Shown piece by piece: positions 8,745 through 18,060 of a stretch of DNA of 64,000 nt (its first letter is position 1; the number at the start of each line of letters is the position of its first letter). The notes beneath the pieces were generated by a model. The model did not search any database. It saw only the letters and a list, made by a program, of their open reading frames with translations, and had not been told where the DNA came from. A program made the translations under genes and the position numbers. The stretch comes from Pseudomonas protegens (GTDB lineage Bacteria; Pseudomonadota; Gammaproteobacteria; Pseudomonadales; Pseudomonadaceae), in NCBI RefSeq assembly GCF_003363755.1, contig NZ_CP031396.1, positions 6,046,501 through 6,110,500 on the forward strand. The letters are read 5' to 3'.

Positions 8745-9647
8745 ATGACGGTTAAACAGATTCGGGCCTTTCTGGCGGTGGCCCACAGTTTGAGCTTTGC
8801 CCTGGCCTGCGAACGCCTGCACCTGTCGCAGTCGGCCTTGAGCCTGACCATCAAGGCCCTGGAAGAAGGCTTGGGCGGACGGTTGTTTACCCGCAATACA
8901 CGCAATGTGGCGCTGACCCCGGAAGGCGAGGCTCTGCTGCCCCTGGCCCGACGCCTGATCGCCGATTGGGACAACGCCGAGGACGAACTGCGCCAGCGTT
9001 TCACCCTGCAGCGCGGGCGGGTCACGGTGGCGGCCATGCCGTCCTTTGCCGGTAACCTGCTGCCGCCGATTCTCAAGCACTTTCGTGCCCGCTACCCCCA
9101 GGTCAACGTCACGGTCAATGATGTGGTCAACGAGCAGGTGCTGGAGATGGTCCGCGACCGCGAGGTGGAGCTGGGGGTGGCCTTCGAGCCTCAGGACAGC
9201 ACTTCCTTGCTGTTCACCCCGCTGTACATCGACCGTTTCGTGGCCGTGGTGCCCAAGGATTCGCCCCTGGCTCAGCGCAGCCGCATCGACTGGCAGACGC
9301 TGCTGCAGGAGCCCTTTATCACCCTGCAGCGGCCGTCCACGGTGCGGGTGATGCTGGAGGACCATCTGCGGGCCCGGGGCGTGCAGTTGCCGGTGGAATT
9401 CGAAAGCCACCAGTTGGCGACCGTGGGGCGCATGGTCGCCAGCGGCCTGGGCGTCAGTGCGGTGCCGGCGCTGTGTGCCCAGCACATGCGCGAGCTGGGT
9501 GGGCATTGCCTGACCCTGGATGATCCGGTGGTGGAGCGGGCCATCGGCGTCTTGACCAAGCCGGGGGAGGAGTTGTCCACCGCGGCCCAGGCGCTGTTCG
9601 ACATCCTGCGCGAGGAAAACCTCGACCAGCGCGTGGCCATGCTTTGA
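8745..9647 (+). CDS. LysR-type regulator, probable activator of the acetoacetate operon
   Basis: This 300-residue LysR-type protein has the N-terminal winged helix-turn-helix (ACERLHLSQSALSLTIKALE) and an effector-binding domain from about residue 90. It lies divergent to scoA-scoB-atoB, the usual position for a pathway-specific regulator. Its effector is not known; acetoacetate or 3-hydroxybutyrate would fit the neighbours. The stop codon is 3 nt from that of the convergent sirtuin gene, so no separate terminator fits between them. Confidence 0.85.
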   Translation: MTVKQIRAFLAVAHSLSFALACERLHLSQSALSLTIKALEEGLGGRLFTRNTRNVALTPEGEALLPLARRLIADWDNAEDELRQRFTLQRGRVTVAAMPSFAGNLLPPILKHFRARYPQVNVTVNDVVNEQVLEMVRDREVELGVAFEPQDSTSLLFTPLYIDRFVAVVPKDSPLAQRSRIDWQTLLQEPFITLQRPSTVRVMLEDHLRARGVQLPVEFESHQLATVGRMVASGLGVSAVPALCAQHMRELGGHCLTLDDPVVERAIGVLTKPGEELSTAAQALFDILREENLDQRVAML

Positions 9648-9650
9648 GGC

Positions 9651-10493
9651 TTAGCGCAGCAGGCGTTCGGCCAACAGCGGCAGGAGCTGGTCACAGGGCT
9701 CGCCGAGCTTGAGGTCCAGCAACTCGTCGGCGCGGGTCTTGCCGAAGTTGATGGCCAGCAGCGGCTTGCCCTGGTCCGCCACGGCGCGGCACAGGCGAAA
9801 CGCCGAATACGCCATCAGCGATGAACCCACCACCAGCAGGCCGGCGGCCTCGTGCACCGCATTCAAGGCCCGGGCGGCGGTGATCTGGGCCACGTTCTCG
9901 CCGAAGAACACCACGTCGGGCTTCAAGCGGTCACCGTCGCAGTAGGGGCAGCGGGGGACCTGGAAGCGTTCCTCGAAGGCCGGGTCCAGCAGGGTGTCGC
10001 CATCCGGTGCCTGCACCGCGTCGACGCCGGCCAGGTAGGGATTGAGCGCCTGCAACTGCTGCTGGATGGCATCACGCTGACTGCGCTGGCCGCAATCCAG
10101 GCACAGCACCCGGTGCAGGCTGCCGTGCAGCTCGATGACGTCCAGGCTGCCGGCCTGATCGTGCAGGGTGTCGACATTCTGGGTGATCACCCCGGCGATG
10201 CTTCCTGCCGCCTGCAATTGCGCCAACGCCTGGTGCGCAGCATTCGGCCGGGCCTGGCGCATGCGCGGCCAGCCGAGCATGGCCCGGGCCCAGTAGCGGC
10301 GCCGGGCTTCGGCCTGGCCGAGGAACTCCTGGTACATCATCGGCTGCTTGCCGCGGCGCACGCCGTCGTTGTCGCGGTAGTCGGGGATGCCCGACGGGGT
10401 GCTGATGCCGGCGCCGGTCAGGACCATGAACGGCTGGCCGTGCATGGCGGCGGCGAGTTGTTCGAGCGGTGGGGCAGTAGGGCGGTCGATCAT
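9651..10493 (-). CDS. Sirtuin NAD-dependent protein deacylase
   Basis: This 280-residue Sir2 protein has the NAD-binding GAGIS and DYRDNDG loops, TQNVDTLH, the catalytic His in ELHGS and two zinc-binding Cys pairs (CLDC and CPYC). It removes acetyl or other acyl groups from lysines using NAD. The start at 10493 (MIDRPTAP) gives a normal-length protein; an upstream in-frame start adds 17 residues without family similarity. The insertion between the zinc cysteines is longer than in CobB, so this is a distinct bacterial sirtuin subgroup. A neighbouring target cannot be inferred. Confidence 0.88.
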   Translation of the reverse strand: MIDRPTAPPLEQLAAAMHGQPFMVLTGAGISTPSGIPDYRDNDGVRRGKQPMMYQEFLGQAEARRRYWARAMLGWPRMRQARPNAAHQALAQLQAAGSIAGVITQNVDTLHDQAGSLDVIELHGSLHRVLCLDCGQRSQRDAIQQQLQALNPYLAGVDAVQAPDGDTLLDPAFEERFQVPRCPYCDGDRLKPDVVFFGENVAQITAARALNAVHEAAGLLVVGSSLMAYSAFRLCRAVADQGKPLLAINFGKTRADELLDLKLGEPCDQLLPLLAERLLR

Positions 10494-10576
10494 GGGCTGC
10501 ACTCGTTTCCAGTGACCAGGGACGCCTACCAGAAATAGACGCAAAGCCTTCGCGGCGCCAGTGTCTTACCCGTGGT

Positions 10577-11542
10577 TCAGCGCCGGGGGCCGAACACCGA
10601 CTTGGGTGACTTGCCATAGAACCGGGTAAAGGCCGCGCTGAAGTTGCCGGGAAAGCGGTAGCCCACCTGATAGGCCGCCTGGGCCACCTGGCAGCCGCCT
10701 TCCAGCAGGCGGTGGGCATGGCCCATGCGGATTTCCAGGAGCATGCGCTGCGGCGTGGTGTGGTAGTGCTCGCGCAGGCCCTGCTTGAGCTTGAACTCGT
10801 TCAGCCCCACAGCGGCGCACAGATAGGCCACGCTCAAGGGCTGGTGCATCTGCTCGAACATCAGGTCGCGTACCCGCTGCAGCCGTTCAAGATCGGCGGC
10901 CTTCAGGCGCCGGCCCGGGGCGACAGGGGCGGGGGCCAGGGCCTGCAATTGCAGGGACAGCAGGCTCAGGGCGTGAATGTGCAACTCCAGCGTCGCTGGC
11001 TGCTGCCGGCCCCAGGGTTGGGCCAGGGCACTGAGATGGCCGGCACTGGCCCGGGAGGTGGGCCCGCAGGCCAGCAATTGCACGGCGTCCTGGCCCAGCA
11101 ACTGGCGAGCCCGGGTGGGGCCCAGGTACTGCTGGAGCAGGGTTTCGCCCACCAGCAGGCGCAGCTGCTCCACCGTTTCATTGGCGCCATAACGGCGTTC
11201 GCCACGGCTGGCCTGGAAGGCGCTGACGCTGGTGTGCCCGGCGCGAAACACCAGGCTCGAACCCTTGGCGTCGAGGTAGCCCGAGATGCCTTGCAGGGCA
11301 CAGGTGATCACCAGTAGACGGCCGGCGTGGCAACTGCTGGCCTCTTCGATCAAGGGGCGATTGGGGTGGTAGCGCGAGCGCACCAGGGTGAGGTCCTGGG
11401 CCAGGGGCAGGCTGTCGCTGTAGCAATCGCCCAAGGCCTGGGGCAACTGCTGGCGTGACCCGCCGCCCGGGGCCTGGCGGTGCTCGCGTGGTGCGTGGCA
11501 CGGCAAGCGATAGGACTGGGAAGAACCGGGTGCAACGGCCAT
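10577..11542 (-). CDS. AraC-family regulator, PchR-like
   Basis: This encodes 321 residues with two C-terminal AraC helix-turn-helix motifs (from about residue 220, ending in YGKSPKSVF). The arrangement LSVAYLCAAVGLNEFKLK resembles the siderophore-responsive regulator PchR. The ATG at 11542 has AGGAG 8 nt upstream. It lies divergent to an MFS transporter with 159 bp between the starts, and that interval contains a sequence close to the Fur box. The likely role is iron- or siderophore-dependent control of the transporter; this is inferred from family and context. Confidence 0.82.
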   Translation of the reverse strand: MAVAPGSSQSYRLPCHAPREHRQAPGGGSRQQLPQALGDCYSDSLPLAQDLTLVRSRYHPNRPLIEEASSCHAGRLLVITCALQGISGYLDAKGSSLVFRAGHTSVSAFQASRGERRYGANETVEQLRLLVGETLLQQYLGPTRARQLLGQDAVQLLACGPTSRASAGHLSALAQPWGRQQPATLELHIHALSLLSLQLQALAPAPVAPGRRLKAADLERLQRVRDLMFEQMHQPLSVAYLCAAVGLNEFKLKQGLREHYHTTPQRMLLEIRMGHAHRLLEGGCQVAQAAYQVGYRFPGNFSAAFTRFYGKSPKSVFGPRR

Positions 11543-11606
11543 GTTCGCGCTCCTGCAATGGATGTTCTGCGTTTGCCATGGGAATGGATCCGTTTCCCAT
11601 ATGAAC

Positions 11607-11625
11607 ACGCATGATAAGCATTCTC
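11607..11625. promoter_or_regulatory. Candidate Fur box
   Basis: ACGCATGATAAGCATTCTC matches the 19-bp Fur consensus GATAATGATAATCATTATC at about 13 positions. It sits between the divergent PchR-like regulator and MFS transporter genes, where iron control would be expected. No promoter elements have been tested. Confidence 0.45.
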
Positions 11626-11701
11626 GCTAGAAAGTAAGCTGTTTCCCAAGCAGGGGTGAGCGTCGTCACCCGGCGGCGCGCCACCTGCCACGGAGCAAGG
11701 G

Positions 11702-12913
11702 ATGAACCCTCAGAGCTTGAAAAACGCCAGTCCCCGGGGGCTCTGGCTGCGTACAGTGCTGGTGTGTGCCATGGGCCTGCCGATGCTGATCTTCTATGCC
11801 ATCGGCGCCCTCGGGCCCCTGCTGATCGCCGATCTTGGGATTGCGCCCCACTGGCTGGGCTGGCTGCTGACCAGCGCCTTTGGCCTGGCGGCATTGCTGT
11901 CCCTGTGGGCGGGGCCGCTGGCCAGCCGACTCGGCACCCGCCGGGGCCTGGCCTTGCTGTTCTGGGCGACCCTGGCGGGGTATGGCCTGCTGGTCAGCTT
12001 GCCGGGCTTTGCCGGGGCGCTGCTGGCCCTGGCGATCTGCGGAGTGGCCCAGGCCCTGGCCAACCCGGTGACCCAACTGCTGGTGGCCGAGTGTGTCGAG
12101 GCCCGCAGCAAGGCCGCGGTGGTGGGGCTGAAACAGTCCGGGGTGCAGTTGTCCGCGCTGATCGCCGGCCTGTTGCTGCCGCCTCTGGCCGGGTCTCTGG
12201 GCTGGCGCGCGGCCCTGGCCTGCCTGCTTGTGCCGACGTTGCTGCTGGCCCTGTGGGGGCCCAGGGTGGCGCCGGGCAGCGCCGTGGGCAAGGCCGTGAG
12301 CCTGACGATTCCCCGGCCCAATTCACGGCTGACGCTGCTGCTCAGCGTGCAGCTGTGTGTCGGCCTGGTGCTTTCGTCCTTCGTGACCTTTCTTGGGGTA
12401 TTCGCGGCCCGCCAAGGAGTGACGGTCGGCGAGACCGGGGCCATGGTCGCCGGGTTCGGGGTCATGGGCATCCTGGCCCGAACCCTGCTGACGCCATTGG
12501 CGGCCCGCATGGCCGAGGAGTCCTGGCTGCTGCTGACGCTGATGCTCCTGGCCAGCCTGGCCCTGGTGGTGACTGCCCAGGCCACGCCTCAGGCGCACTG
12601 GCCCTTGTGGTTCGGCGCTCTGGGCATGGGCCTGAGCGCCGTGGCCACCAACGCTATCGCCATGAGCATGCTGCTGCGCGATCCGGCCTTTGGCAGCCCG
12701 GCCTGCGCCTCGGGTCTGCTCTCGGCAGGCTTCTTCGCCGGGTTCGCCCTGGGGCCGGTGCTATTCGGCGCCGTGCAGCAGGGCGCGGCGGATTTTGCCA
12801 GCGCCTGGCTGATGCTGATCGCGGTCCTGCTGCTGGGTGCGGGGCTGAGTCTGATGCTGGTGCGTGCCCGAGCGCTTGAGTCGGGCAGTGCCAGTGCCAG
12901 TCCTAGAGCCTGA
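11702..12913 (+). CDS. MFS transporter, probable siderophore or small-molecule exporter
   Basis: This 403-residue protein has about 12 hydrophobic segments and a MFS loop signature after helix 2 (GPLASRLGTRRGLALL). It belongs to the broad CynX/NimT-like part of the major facilitator superfamily, and the substrate cannot be read from the sequence. The start has GGAG 8 nt upstream. Divergence from a PchR-like regulator over a possible Fur box points to iron-responsive export or uptake. Its last 11 nt overlap the end of the convergent chemoreceptor gene. Confidence 0.8.
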   Translation: MNPQSLKNASPRGLWLRTVLVCAMGLPMLIFYAIGALGPLLIADLGIAPHWLGWLLTSAFGLAALLSLWAGPLASRLGTRRGLALLFWATLAGYGLLVSLPGFAGALLALAICGVAQALANPVTQLLVAECVEARSKAAVVGLKQSGVQLSALIAGLLLPPLAGSLGWRAALACLLVPTLLLALWGPRVAPGSAVGKAVSLTIPRPNSRLTLLLSVQLCVGLVLSSFVTFLGVFAARQGVTVGETGAMVAGFGVMGILARTLLTPLAARMAEESWLLLTLMLLASLALVVTAQATPQAHWPLWFGALGMGLSAVATNAIAMSMLLRDPAFGSPACASGLLSAGFFAGFALGPVLFGAVQQGAADFASAWLMLIAVLLLGAGLSLMLVRARALESGSASASPRA

Positions 12914-14534
12914 ACACACTTACCTGCTGTTCCAGGTTCTGCGCCAGTTGCTGCAGGGAGCGGGCTGTCTCTGTGGTTTCCTCCACGGCCTGGCTGTTCT
13001 GCTGGGACATCTGCGCGATGCGCTCGACATTGCGCGCCACATCCTGGCTGGCGGCGGTCTGCTCCCGCAGGGCCAGGGAGATCTGGTCCACCACCCGCAC
13101 CACATTGCCGGACGAGGTGCGGATATTGACGATGGCCTCACCGGCCTGCTGGGCCAGTTCGACACCGTTTTTCACCTGATTGACCCCCACGTCCATGCTG
13201 CTCACCGCCTCTCGGGTGCCCAGCTGGATCTTGCCGACCATTTCGGTGATTTCCTGGGTCGAGTTGGCCGTGCGCTGGGCCAGCAGGCGCACCTCATCGG
13301 CCACCACGGCGAAGCCGCGACCCTGTTCTCCGGCCCGGGCGGCTTCGATGGCCGCGTTCAGGGCCAGCAGGTTGGTCTGTTCGGCAATGCCCTTGATCAC
13401 GCTGACAATGCTGGAGATCTGCTCGGCGTGCTGACCCAGTTCACCAATCTGGGTGGCCGAAGCCTGCACGGTCTCGGCGATCAGGCGCATGCTGCCCAGG
13501 GTGTCCTGGATCACGCTGCCGCCTTCCTCGGACTGGCGCCCGGACTCGCTGGACAGGGCGTGGGCATCCCCGGCGTTGTCCGCCACATGGTTGATGCTCA
13601 CGGTCAGCTCTTCCACCGTGGCCGCCATGGAGGAGGCCGAGTGGGACTGCTCCTGGGCCGAGGCCGAGAGCTGCAACGAAGCGCTGGAAATGCTCTGGGA
13701 GGCGCTGACCAACTGGTCGGCCCCCTGCTTGATCTGGCTGATCATGCTCCGCAGGCGCTCCTGCATGGCGGCGAAGGCCTGCAGCAGGTTGCTCACCTCA
13801 TCACGGCCGGTGGCGCTGATGCTGCTGTCCAGGCGGCCGGCGGCGATGGCCTTGGCCACGTCCACGGCCTGGCGGATACGGCCCACCAGATTGCTGGACA
13901 GCGACCAGGCCACCAGCATGGCCAGCACCGCCGCCAGCAAGCCGCCGCCGATCAGGATCGCCAGGGCCGAGGCCTTGGCGTCGTCCATGGCCTGGCTGCG
14001 GGCGTCCTGCAGGCTTTTTTCCGCGTCGCGCAATTCACTGGTGAGCTGGCGCATGGCGTCCATCTTGGCCTTGTCGCGACCGGCGCTGATCTGTTCGGCC
14101 ATGGCGGTGGCCGGCTGGCTGCCGGCGTTGATCGCCCGGCGCAGGTCCAGGTTGCCCTGGACGTCGTCGCGCAGCCACTGGTCGTGCAGGGCCTTGAGTC
14201 GCTCCAGGCGCGCCTGCTGCTCGGGGTTGTCGGAGGTGCTGCTTTTGATCCGGGCGTAATAGTCGGCAAAGGCTTTTTCGCCTTGCTCCAGAGGTTCGAG
14301 GAAGCTGTCGCGACCGGTGAGGGCATAACCGCGCATGCCGGTCTCGACATTGATCAGGCTGCGCAGCAGGGCGTCGGACTGGCTCAGGACCTCGTAACTG
14401 TGGATGTTGCTTTTGACACTGCTGCTGACCTGATCGAAACCGCGCAGGGCCGCTAGCACCAGCAGCAGGAGGATCAGCAGGACGACGCCGAAACCGGCAT
14501 AGAGCTTTTGTGAAATGCTCAGATTGGAAAACAT
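12903..14534 (-). CDS. Methyl-accepting chemotaxis protein with CHASE3-type sensor
   Basis: This encodes 543 residues: a transmembrane segment near 10-32, a periplasmic helical sensor with ETGMRGYALTGRDSFLEPL typical of CHASE3 (about 35-185), a second membrane segment near 190-210, HAMP, and the signalling hairpin with the invariant tip around LLALNAAIEAARAGEQGRGF. It should relay an extracellular or membrane signal to CheA/CheW. The start at 14534 (MFSNLSISQK) is chosen because the 25 residues upstream look unlike an MCP N-terminus. The ligand is unknown and no chemotaxis operon is adjacent. Confidence 0.9.
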   Translation of the reverse strand: MFSNLSISQKLYAGFGVVLLILLLLVLAALRGFDQVSSSVKSNIHSYEVLSQSDALLRSLINVETGMRGYALTGRDSFLEPLEQGEKAFADYYARIKSSTSDNPEQQARLERLKALHDQWLRDDVQGNLDLRRAINAGSQPATAMAEQISAGRDKAKMDAMRQLTSELRDAEKSLQDARSQAMDDAKASALAILIGGGLLAAVLAMLVAWSLSSNLVGRIRQAVDVAKAIAAGRLDSSISATGRDEVSNLLQAFAAMQERLRSMISQIKQGADQLVSASQSISSASLQLSASAQEQSHSASSMAATVEELTVSINHVADNAGDAHALSSESGRQSEEGGSVIQDTLGSMRLIAETVQASATQIGELGQHAEQISSIVSVIKGIAEQTNLLALNAAIEAARAGEQGRGFAVVADEVRLLAQRTANSTQEITEMVGKIQLGTREAVSSMDVGVNQVKNGVELAQQAGEAIVNIRTSSGNVVRVVDQISLALREQTAASQDVARNVERIAQMSQQNSQAVEETTETARSLQQLAQNLEQQVSVFRL

Positions 14535-14638
14535 AGGAAGGACCGCTCCTAAACCGTTGACTGAATGCTTCACAGGGCTGTGTCTCGACGAGGCAGCGTG
14601 ATAGCTCAATGATGTTCAAATGACATCAACGGTCCGAC

Positions 14639-14674
14639 TTTTCCTGTACAAAAAAAGTTTCATGTACAGGAAAA
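14639..14674. repeat. Perfect 11-bp inverted repeat upstream of the chemoreceptor gene
   Basis: TTTTCCTGTAC at 14639-14649 is exactly complementary to GTACAGGAAAA at 14664-14674, separated by an A/T-rich 14-nt spacer. It lies about 105 bp upstream of the chemoreceptor start. It could be a regulator operator or an RNA hairpin ending the upstream sulfatase transcript; the AT-rich stem makes the operator reading more attractive. Confidence 0.5.
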
Positions 14675-14746
14675 TATTTTTTGCGGGGCGTGTAGAGGGC
14701 GCTTCGAGCGTCGCCCGAAAGGGCGCTGCTCGATGTCCGGCAGGGT

Positions 14747-16972
14747 TCAGCTGGAATGGGCGCTGCTGTCTTCTTCGGGGTCGACGTTTTCAGGTTGCCC
14801 CGGCAACTCGGTGATCACGCTGAAGTCGCTGACTTCCACCGCGCCCAGGCCGTAGCCCAGAAGGTGGAAGGAGAACGCCTTGCGGGTTTCCGGGTTGTCG
14901 AAGCTGAAGTCCATCTGCAGCGGCTGGTCGGGGGTTACCAGCATTTCTTCCGGCAGGCCCAGGGGGACGTCCTGTTCCAGTTCCTTGCCCTTGAGCAGGA
15001 TGTAGGCGTTCTGCTGCGGGTCGGCGGAGCGCACGGTGAAACGCACCCGGGTCTGGGAACCCTTGGGCATTTCCAGGTACTGGGCGCCGATCAGGTTGTC
15101 GGCCCAGTCATCCTTGATCTGCGCCTGCAGCGGGATGATCGCCGGGCTGCCGAACTGATAGTGCTGGTTCAGCGGCGATTGCAGCAGGCTGCGATCCAGA
15201 TGCGTGGCCCGGGCACTGATCTGCCGGGCCCGCAGGCCGCCGTACTGACCCTGCAGACTGGCGCTGTCGGCGATGAAACCGGTGCTTGAGTAGTAGCGGC
15301 AGCGCTGCTGGAAATCACATTCGGTGAAGGTGCCCTGGCCGTCGTGGTAGCGCAGCTTGCCGTTGGTGTAGGACATGATTTCCCGGCCCTGGGCGTAGTC
15401 GCGGAACAACGAGCGGCCGCTGAGGCTGGCGGGCACCGGCAGGCCGAAGTAGTCCAGCACCGAGGCGCTGAGGTCGACGTGGCCGTAGGTGCCCGACTTG
15501 AGGTGGGGCAGCAGGTCCTGGTCCGGGGCCAGCATCAGGTTGAAGCCCCAGGACGAGGCCAGGCGCACGCCGTCGATGCCATGGGATTCATCGGAGGTGA
15601 TGATCACCAGGGTGTCCTTGAGCACGCCCTTGCGTTCCAGCCCCGTGAGGAACTGGTCGATGGCGTCGTCCAGGTAGCCGACCGCCGCCTGCTTGGGCGT
15701 CTCGTAGCGCTCCAGGTAGTCCTCGGGCGCGGAGTAGGGCTGGTGGGTGCCGACGGTCAGCAGGGTGAGCATCCATGGCTGTTTTTTCTTCTTCAACTGA
15801 TCCACGTAGCTCAGGGCGCCTTCGAAGAAGGCCTTGTCGTCCTTGCCCCAGGGGAATTCCAGGTAGTTGTCGTTCTTGAACCACTCAAGGCCATGGGTCG
15901 CGTCAAAGCCGATGTGCGGCATGATCTTGTCTTTGGCCATGAAGCGCAGGCCGGCGCCTTGCAGGTAGTGGGTGTTGAAACCGAACTTGTGCATCTGCGC
16001 CGGCAGGCAGGCCTGGTTGCGCTGGTTCTGGGTGAGCATCTCGACGCCCTTGGGGGTGCCGTTGTCGAGCTTGTCGTAGTCGCCGCAGAGCATGGCGTAC
16101 AGGCCGCGAATGGTCTGGTGGCTGTGCAGCACGTAGTCCGGGGTGTTCATGCCACGCTCGGCCCAGGCGCTGAGCTTGGGCATCAAGTCTTCCTGGTAAT
16201 GGCTGTTCAGGGCCTCGCGGTTGGTGCGGATATAGGCCCCGGGAATGCCTTCCAGAGTAATCAGCAGCACGTTGCGCGCGCGGCCGGCGCTGGGCAGCAG
16301 CGGCTGGCCTTCAAGGTCGAGACGGGTCAGCCCGGCCATGGGCGGCGGCACATCGGCGACATCGCCTTGCAGCCAGTCTTCCAATTGCATCTGCGCCTGG
16401 CCGGTGGCGGTGGCCAGGGCCTGGTGGGGCAGGTTGAACAGCTGCCACTGATCGGCTTCGCTGGGTTTGAGGTATTGGGTGGCGCCGTGGGCCAGGAGCA
16501 AGCCCAGCGGCAGAATCCAGAGCGTGCGTGGCAGTGTCGGGGTTTTCACTGCACGACTGCTGCGCTGGACCACCAGCCACAGCGCCAGCCCCAACATCAG
16601 GGTCAGCCCCAGCTCAGGGTGGGTCAGGCCGCCGCCGGTGGAATTGCCGACAAACTGCGGGTCCACCAGGTAGTGCAGATCGGCGAGGTTGGGCATGCGG
16701 CCCACCGCGCTCACCAGCTCGGCGCTGACCAGGGTCAGCAGCGCCCACACCAGCAGCACCGGCAGCGCCAGCCACCAGCGGCGGCGGTACAAGAGCAGGG
16801 TCAGCAGACTGGCGCTGGTCAGGTCGGACAGGTAACCCAGCGGATTGGACCAGCCCAGAGCCAGGCGTGCGCCCATTGGCACCAGCAACAGCAAGCCGAA
16901 CAAGGTGCACAGGGGAGCAAGAGGGTGTTGGAGGCAACGACGGATCAACTTCACAAATAACCTGCCTGTCAT
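14747..16972 (-). CDS. LTA synthase-like sulfatase family membrane protein
   Basis: This 741-residue protein has about five N-terminal membrane segments (residues 1-185) and a periplasmic alkaline phosphatase-superfamily domain. The domain shows NVLLITLEGIPG, HSHQTIRGLYAMLCG (with the likely catalytic Thr), HQPYSAP and ITSDESHGIDG. A beta-rich C-terminal extension (about 590-741) follows. Relatives transfer phosphoglycerol or phosphoethanolamine groups in the periplasm; in Gram-negatives they modify glucans or other envelope glycans. The acceptor here is unknown. The ATG at 16972 is used; a TTG five codons upstream is possible. Confidence 0.82.
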   Translation of the reverse strand: MTGRLFVKLIRRCLQHPLAPLCTLFGLLLLVPMGARLALGWSNPLGYLSDLTSASLLTLLLYRRRWWLALPVLLVWALLTLVSAELVSAVGRMPNLADLHYLVDPQFVGNSTGGGLTHPELGLTLMLGLALWLVVQRSSRAVKTPTLPRTLWILPLGLLLAHGATQYLKPSEADQWQLFNLPHQALATATGQAQMQLEDWLQGDVADVPPPMAGLTRLDLEGQPLLPSAGRARNVLLITLEGIPGAYIRTNREALNSHYQEDLMPKLSAWAERGMNTPDYVLHSHQTIRGLYAMLCGDYDKLDNGTPKGVEMLTQNQRNQACLPAQMHKFGFNTHYLQGAGLRFMAKDKIMPHIGFDATHGLEWFKNDNYLEFPWGKDDKAFFEGALSYVDQLKKKKQPWMLTLLTVGTHQPYSAPEDYLERYETPKQAAVGYLDDAIDQFLTGLERKGVLKDTLVIITSDESHGIDGVRLASSWGFNLMLAPDQDLLPHLKSGTYGHVDLSASVLDYFGLPVPASLSGRSLFRDYAQGREIMSYTNGKLRYHDGQGTFTECDFQQRCRYYSSTGFIADSASLQGQYGGLRARQISARATHLDRSLLQSPLNQHYQFGSPAIIPLQAQIKDDWADNLIGAQYLEMPKGSQTRVRFTVRSADPQQNAYILLKGKELEQDVPLGLPEEMLVTPDQPLQMDFSFDNPETRKAFSFHLLGYGLGAVEVSDFSVITELPGQPENVDPEEDSSAHSS

Positions 16973-17303
16973 CAAATCTTCACGCAAATGTGCGCGAGTT
17001 TAACAAGAGCTTCAGGTGAGACGTTTCTTATTCGTGGGGGGAATTCAGTTTTGGCCGAGTTGAGAATTGGCCCGGATGCTCTTCAGATTGAGCTGAAGGC
17101 CAGTGTTCAGGCGTCTGACGGCTGTTGTGGACAGGGCTGTCAGTGGCGGGATTTACTATTTCAGAGTGTGAAAAAAACCGCACCGCTGGATCTGCTCCAA
17201 GGTGATGGCGCCGCGCTGTTGCAGGTGCTGACTTGCCAGCGATGGCGCCCGGCAGGGCGGTGCGGGTCTTGAGGGGCTATTCGCCGGCAAGCCTGCTACC
17301 GGC
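16973..17303. other. Intergenic 330 bp with REP-like sequence
   Basis: No gene is supported here. The right end (about 17235-17300) carries a degenerate REP-like sequence (CTATTCGCCGGCAAGCCTGC) next to the stop of the VIT gene. The rest shows no recognisable site. Confidence 0.5.
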
Positions 17304-18005
17304 TCAGACCACGCTACCGAACAGGCTGCCCACGGCGGCGGTAAGGCCCATGGCCAGGGCGCCCCAGAGGGTCACGCGCCAGGCACCCGAGAGTACGTTG
17401 GCACCACCGGCACGGGCTGCCAGGCCCCCCAGGCCGCCGAGGAACACCAGGGACATGCCGGCAATCCACGGCACCACGCTGTGGGTCGGGGCCATGAAGG
17501 TCACCGCCAGGGGCAGGGCCGCGCCCACCACGAAGCTCGCCGCCGAGGCCAGCGCCGCCTGCAGCGGGTTGGCCGCCAGGGCCTCGCTGATGCCCAGTTC
17601 GTCCCGGGCGTGAGCTCCCAGGGCGTCGTGGGCCATCAGTTGCTCCGCCACTTGCCGTGCCAGTTCCGGCTTCACGCCGCGGCTCTGGTAGATACGGGCC
17701 AGTTCGTTGAGCTCGGCCGGGTGGTCGCTGGCCAGTTCGAGCCGTTCCCGGGCCAGGTCGGCCTGTTCGGTGTCCGCCTGGGAGTGCACGGATACGTATT
17801 CTCCGGCGGCCATGGACATGGCCCCCGCCACCAGCCCGGCCATGCCGGTCACCAGCAGTGTGCCGTGGCTGGCGCTGGCCGCGGCCACGCCGATCAGCAG
17901 GCTGGCGGTGGAGACGATCCCGTCATTGGCCCCCAGGACGGCGGCGCGCAACCAACCGATGCGGTCGTTGCGGTGCAGTTCGCGGTGTCGGTGCATGAAT
18001 TTCAT
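17304..18005 (-). CDS. VIT1/CCC1-family metal transporter
   Basis: This 233-residue protein has the VIT/CCC1 layout: N-terminal HRHRELHRN, GANDGIVSTASLLIGV in helix 1, SMAAGEYVSVHSQ in helix 2, a charged cytoplasmic region, and three C-terminal membrane helices. The family moves Fe(II) or Mn(II) out of the cytoplasm. The start at 18005 is chosen because upstream codons do not resemble the family; an internal ATG at 17996 is possible. It lies 55 bp after apbE on the same strand, so it may be co-transcribed with the flavinylation operon, which would couple metal reduction and metal movement. Confidence 0.85.
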   Translation of the reverse strand: MKFMHRHRELHRNDRIGWLRAAVLGANDGIVSTASLLIGVAAASASHGTLLVTGMAGLVAGAMSMAAGEYVSVHSQADTEQADLARERLELASDHPAELNELARIYQSRGVKPELARQVAEQLMAHDALGAHARDELGISEALAANPLQAALASAASFVVGAALPLAVTFMAPTHSVVPWIAGMSLVFLGGLGGLAARAGGANVLSGAWRVTLWGALAMGLTAAVGSLFGSVV

Positions 18006-18060
18006 CGGCGATGGACTCAGGTTGATGGCATTGCAGACACGGAAGCTGCGGATACGGGTT

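Noticed and set aside
14703..14735. Hairpin CGCCC-GAAA-GGGCG as terminator of the sulfatase gene
   Set aside because: The stem is only 5 bp and no T run follows on the minus strand.
16988..17272. Open frame of 94 codons between the sulfatase and VIT genes
   Set aside because: It starts inside the sulfatase upstream region, lacks a ribosome binding site, and runs into REP-like sequence; no protein-like pattern is visible.
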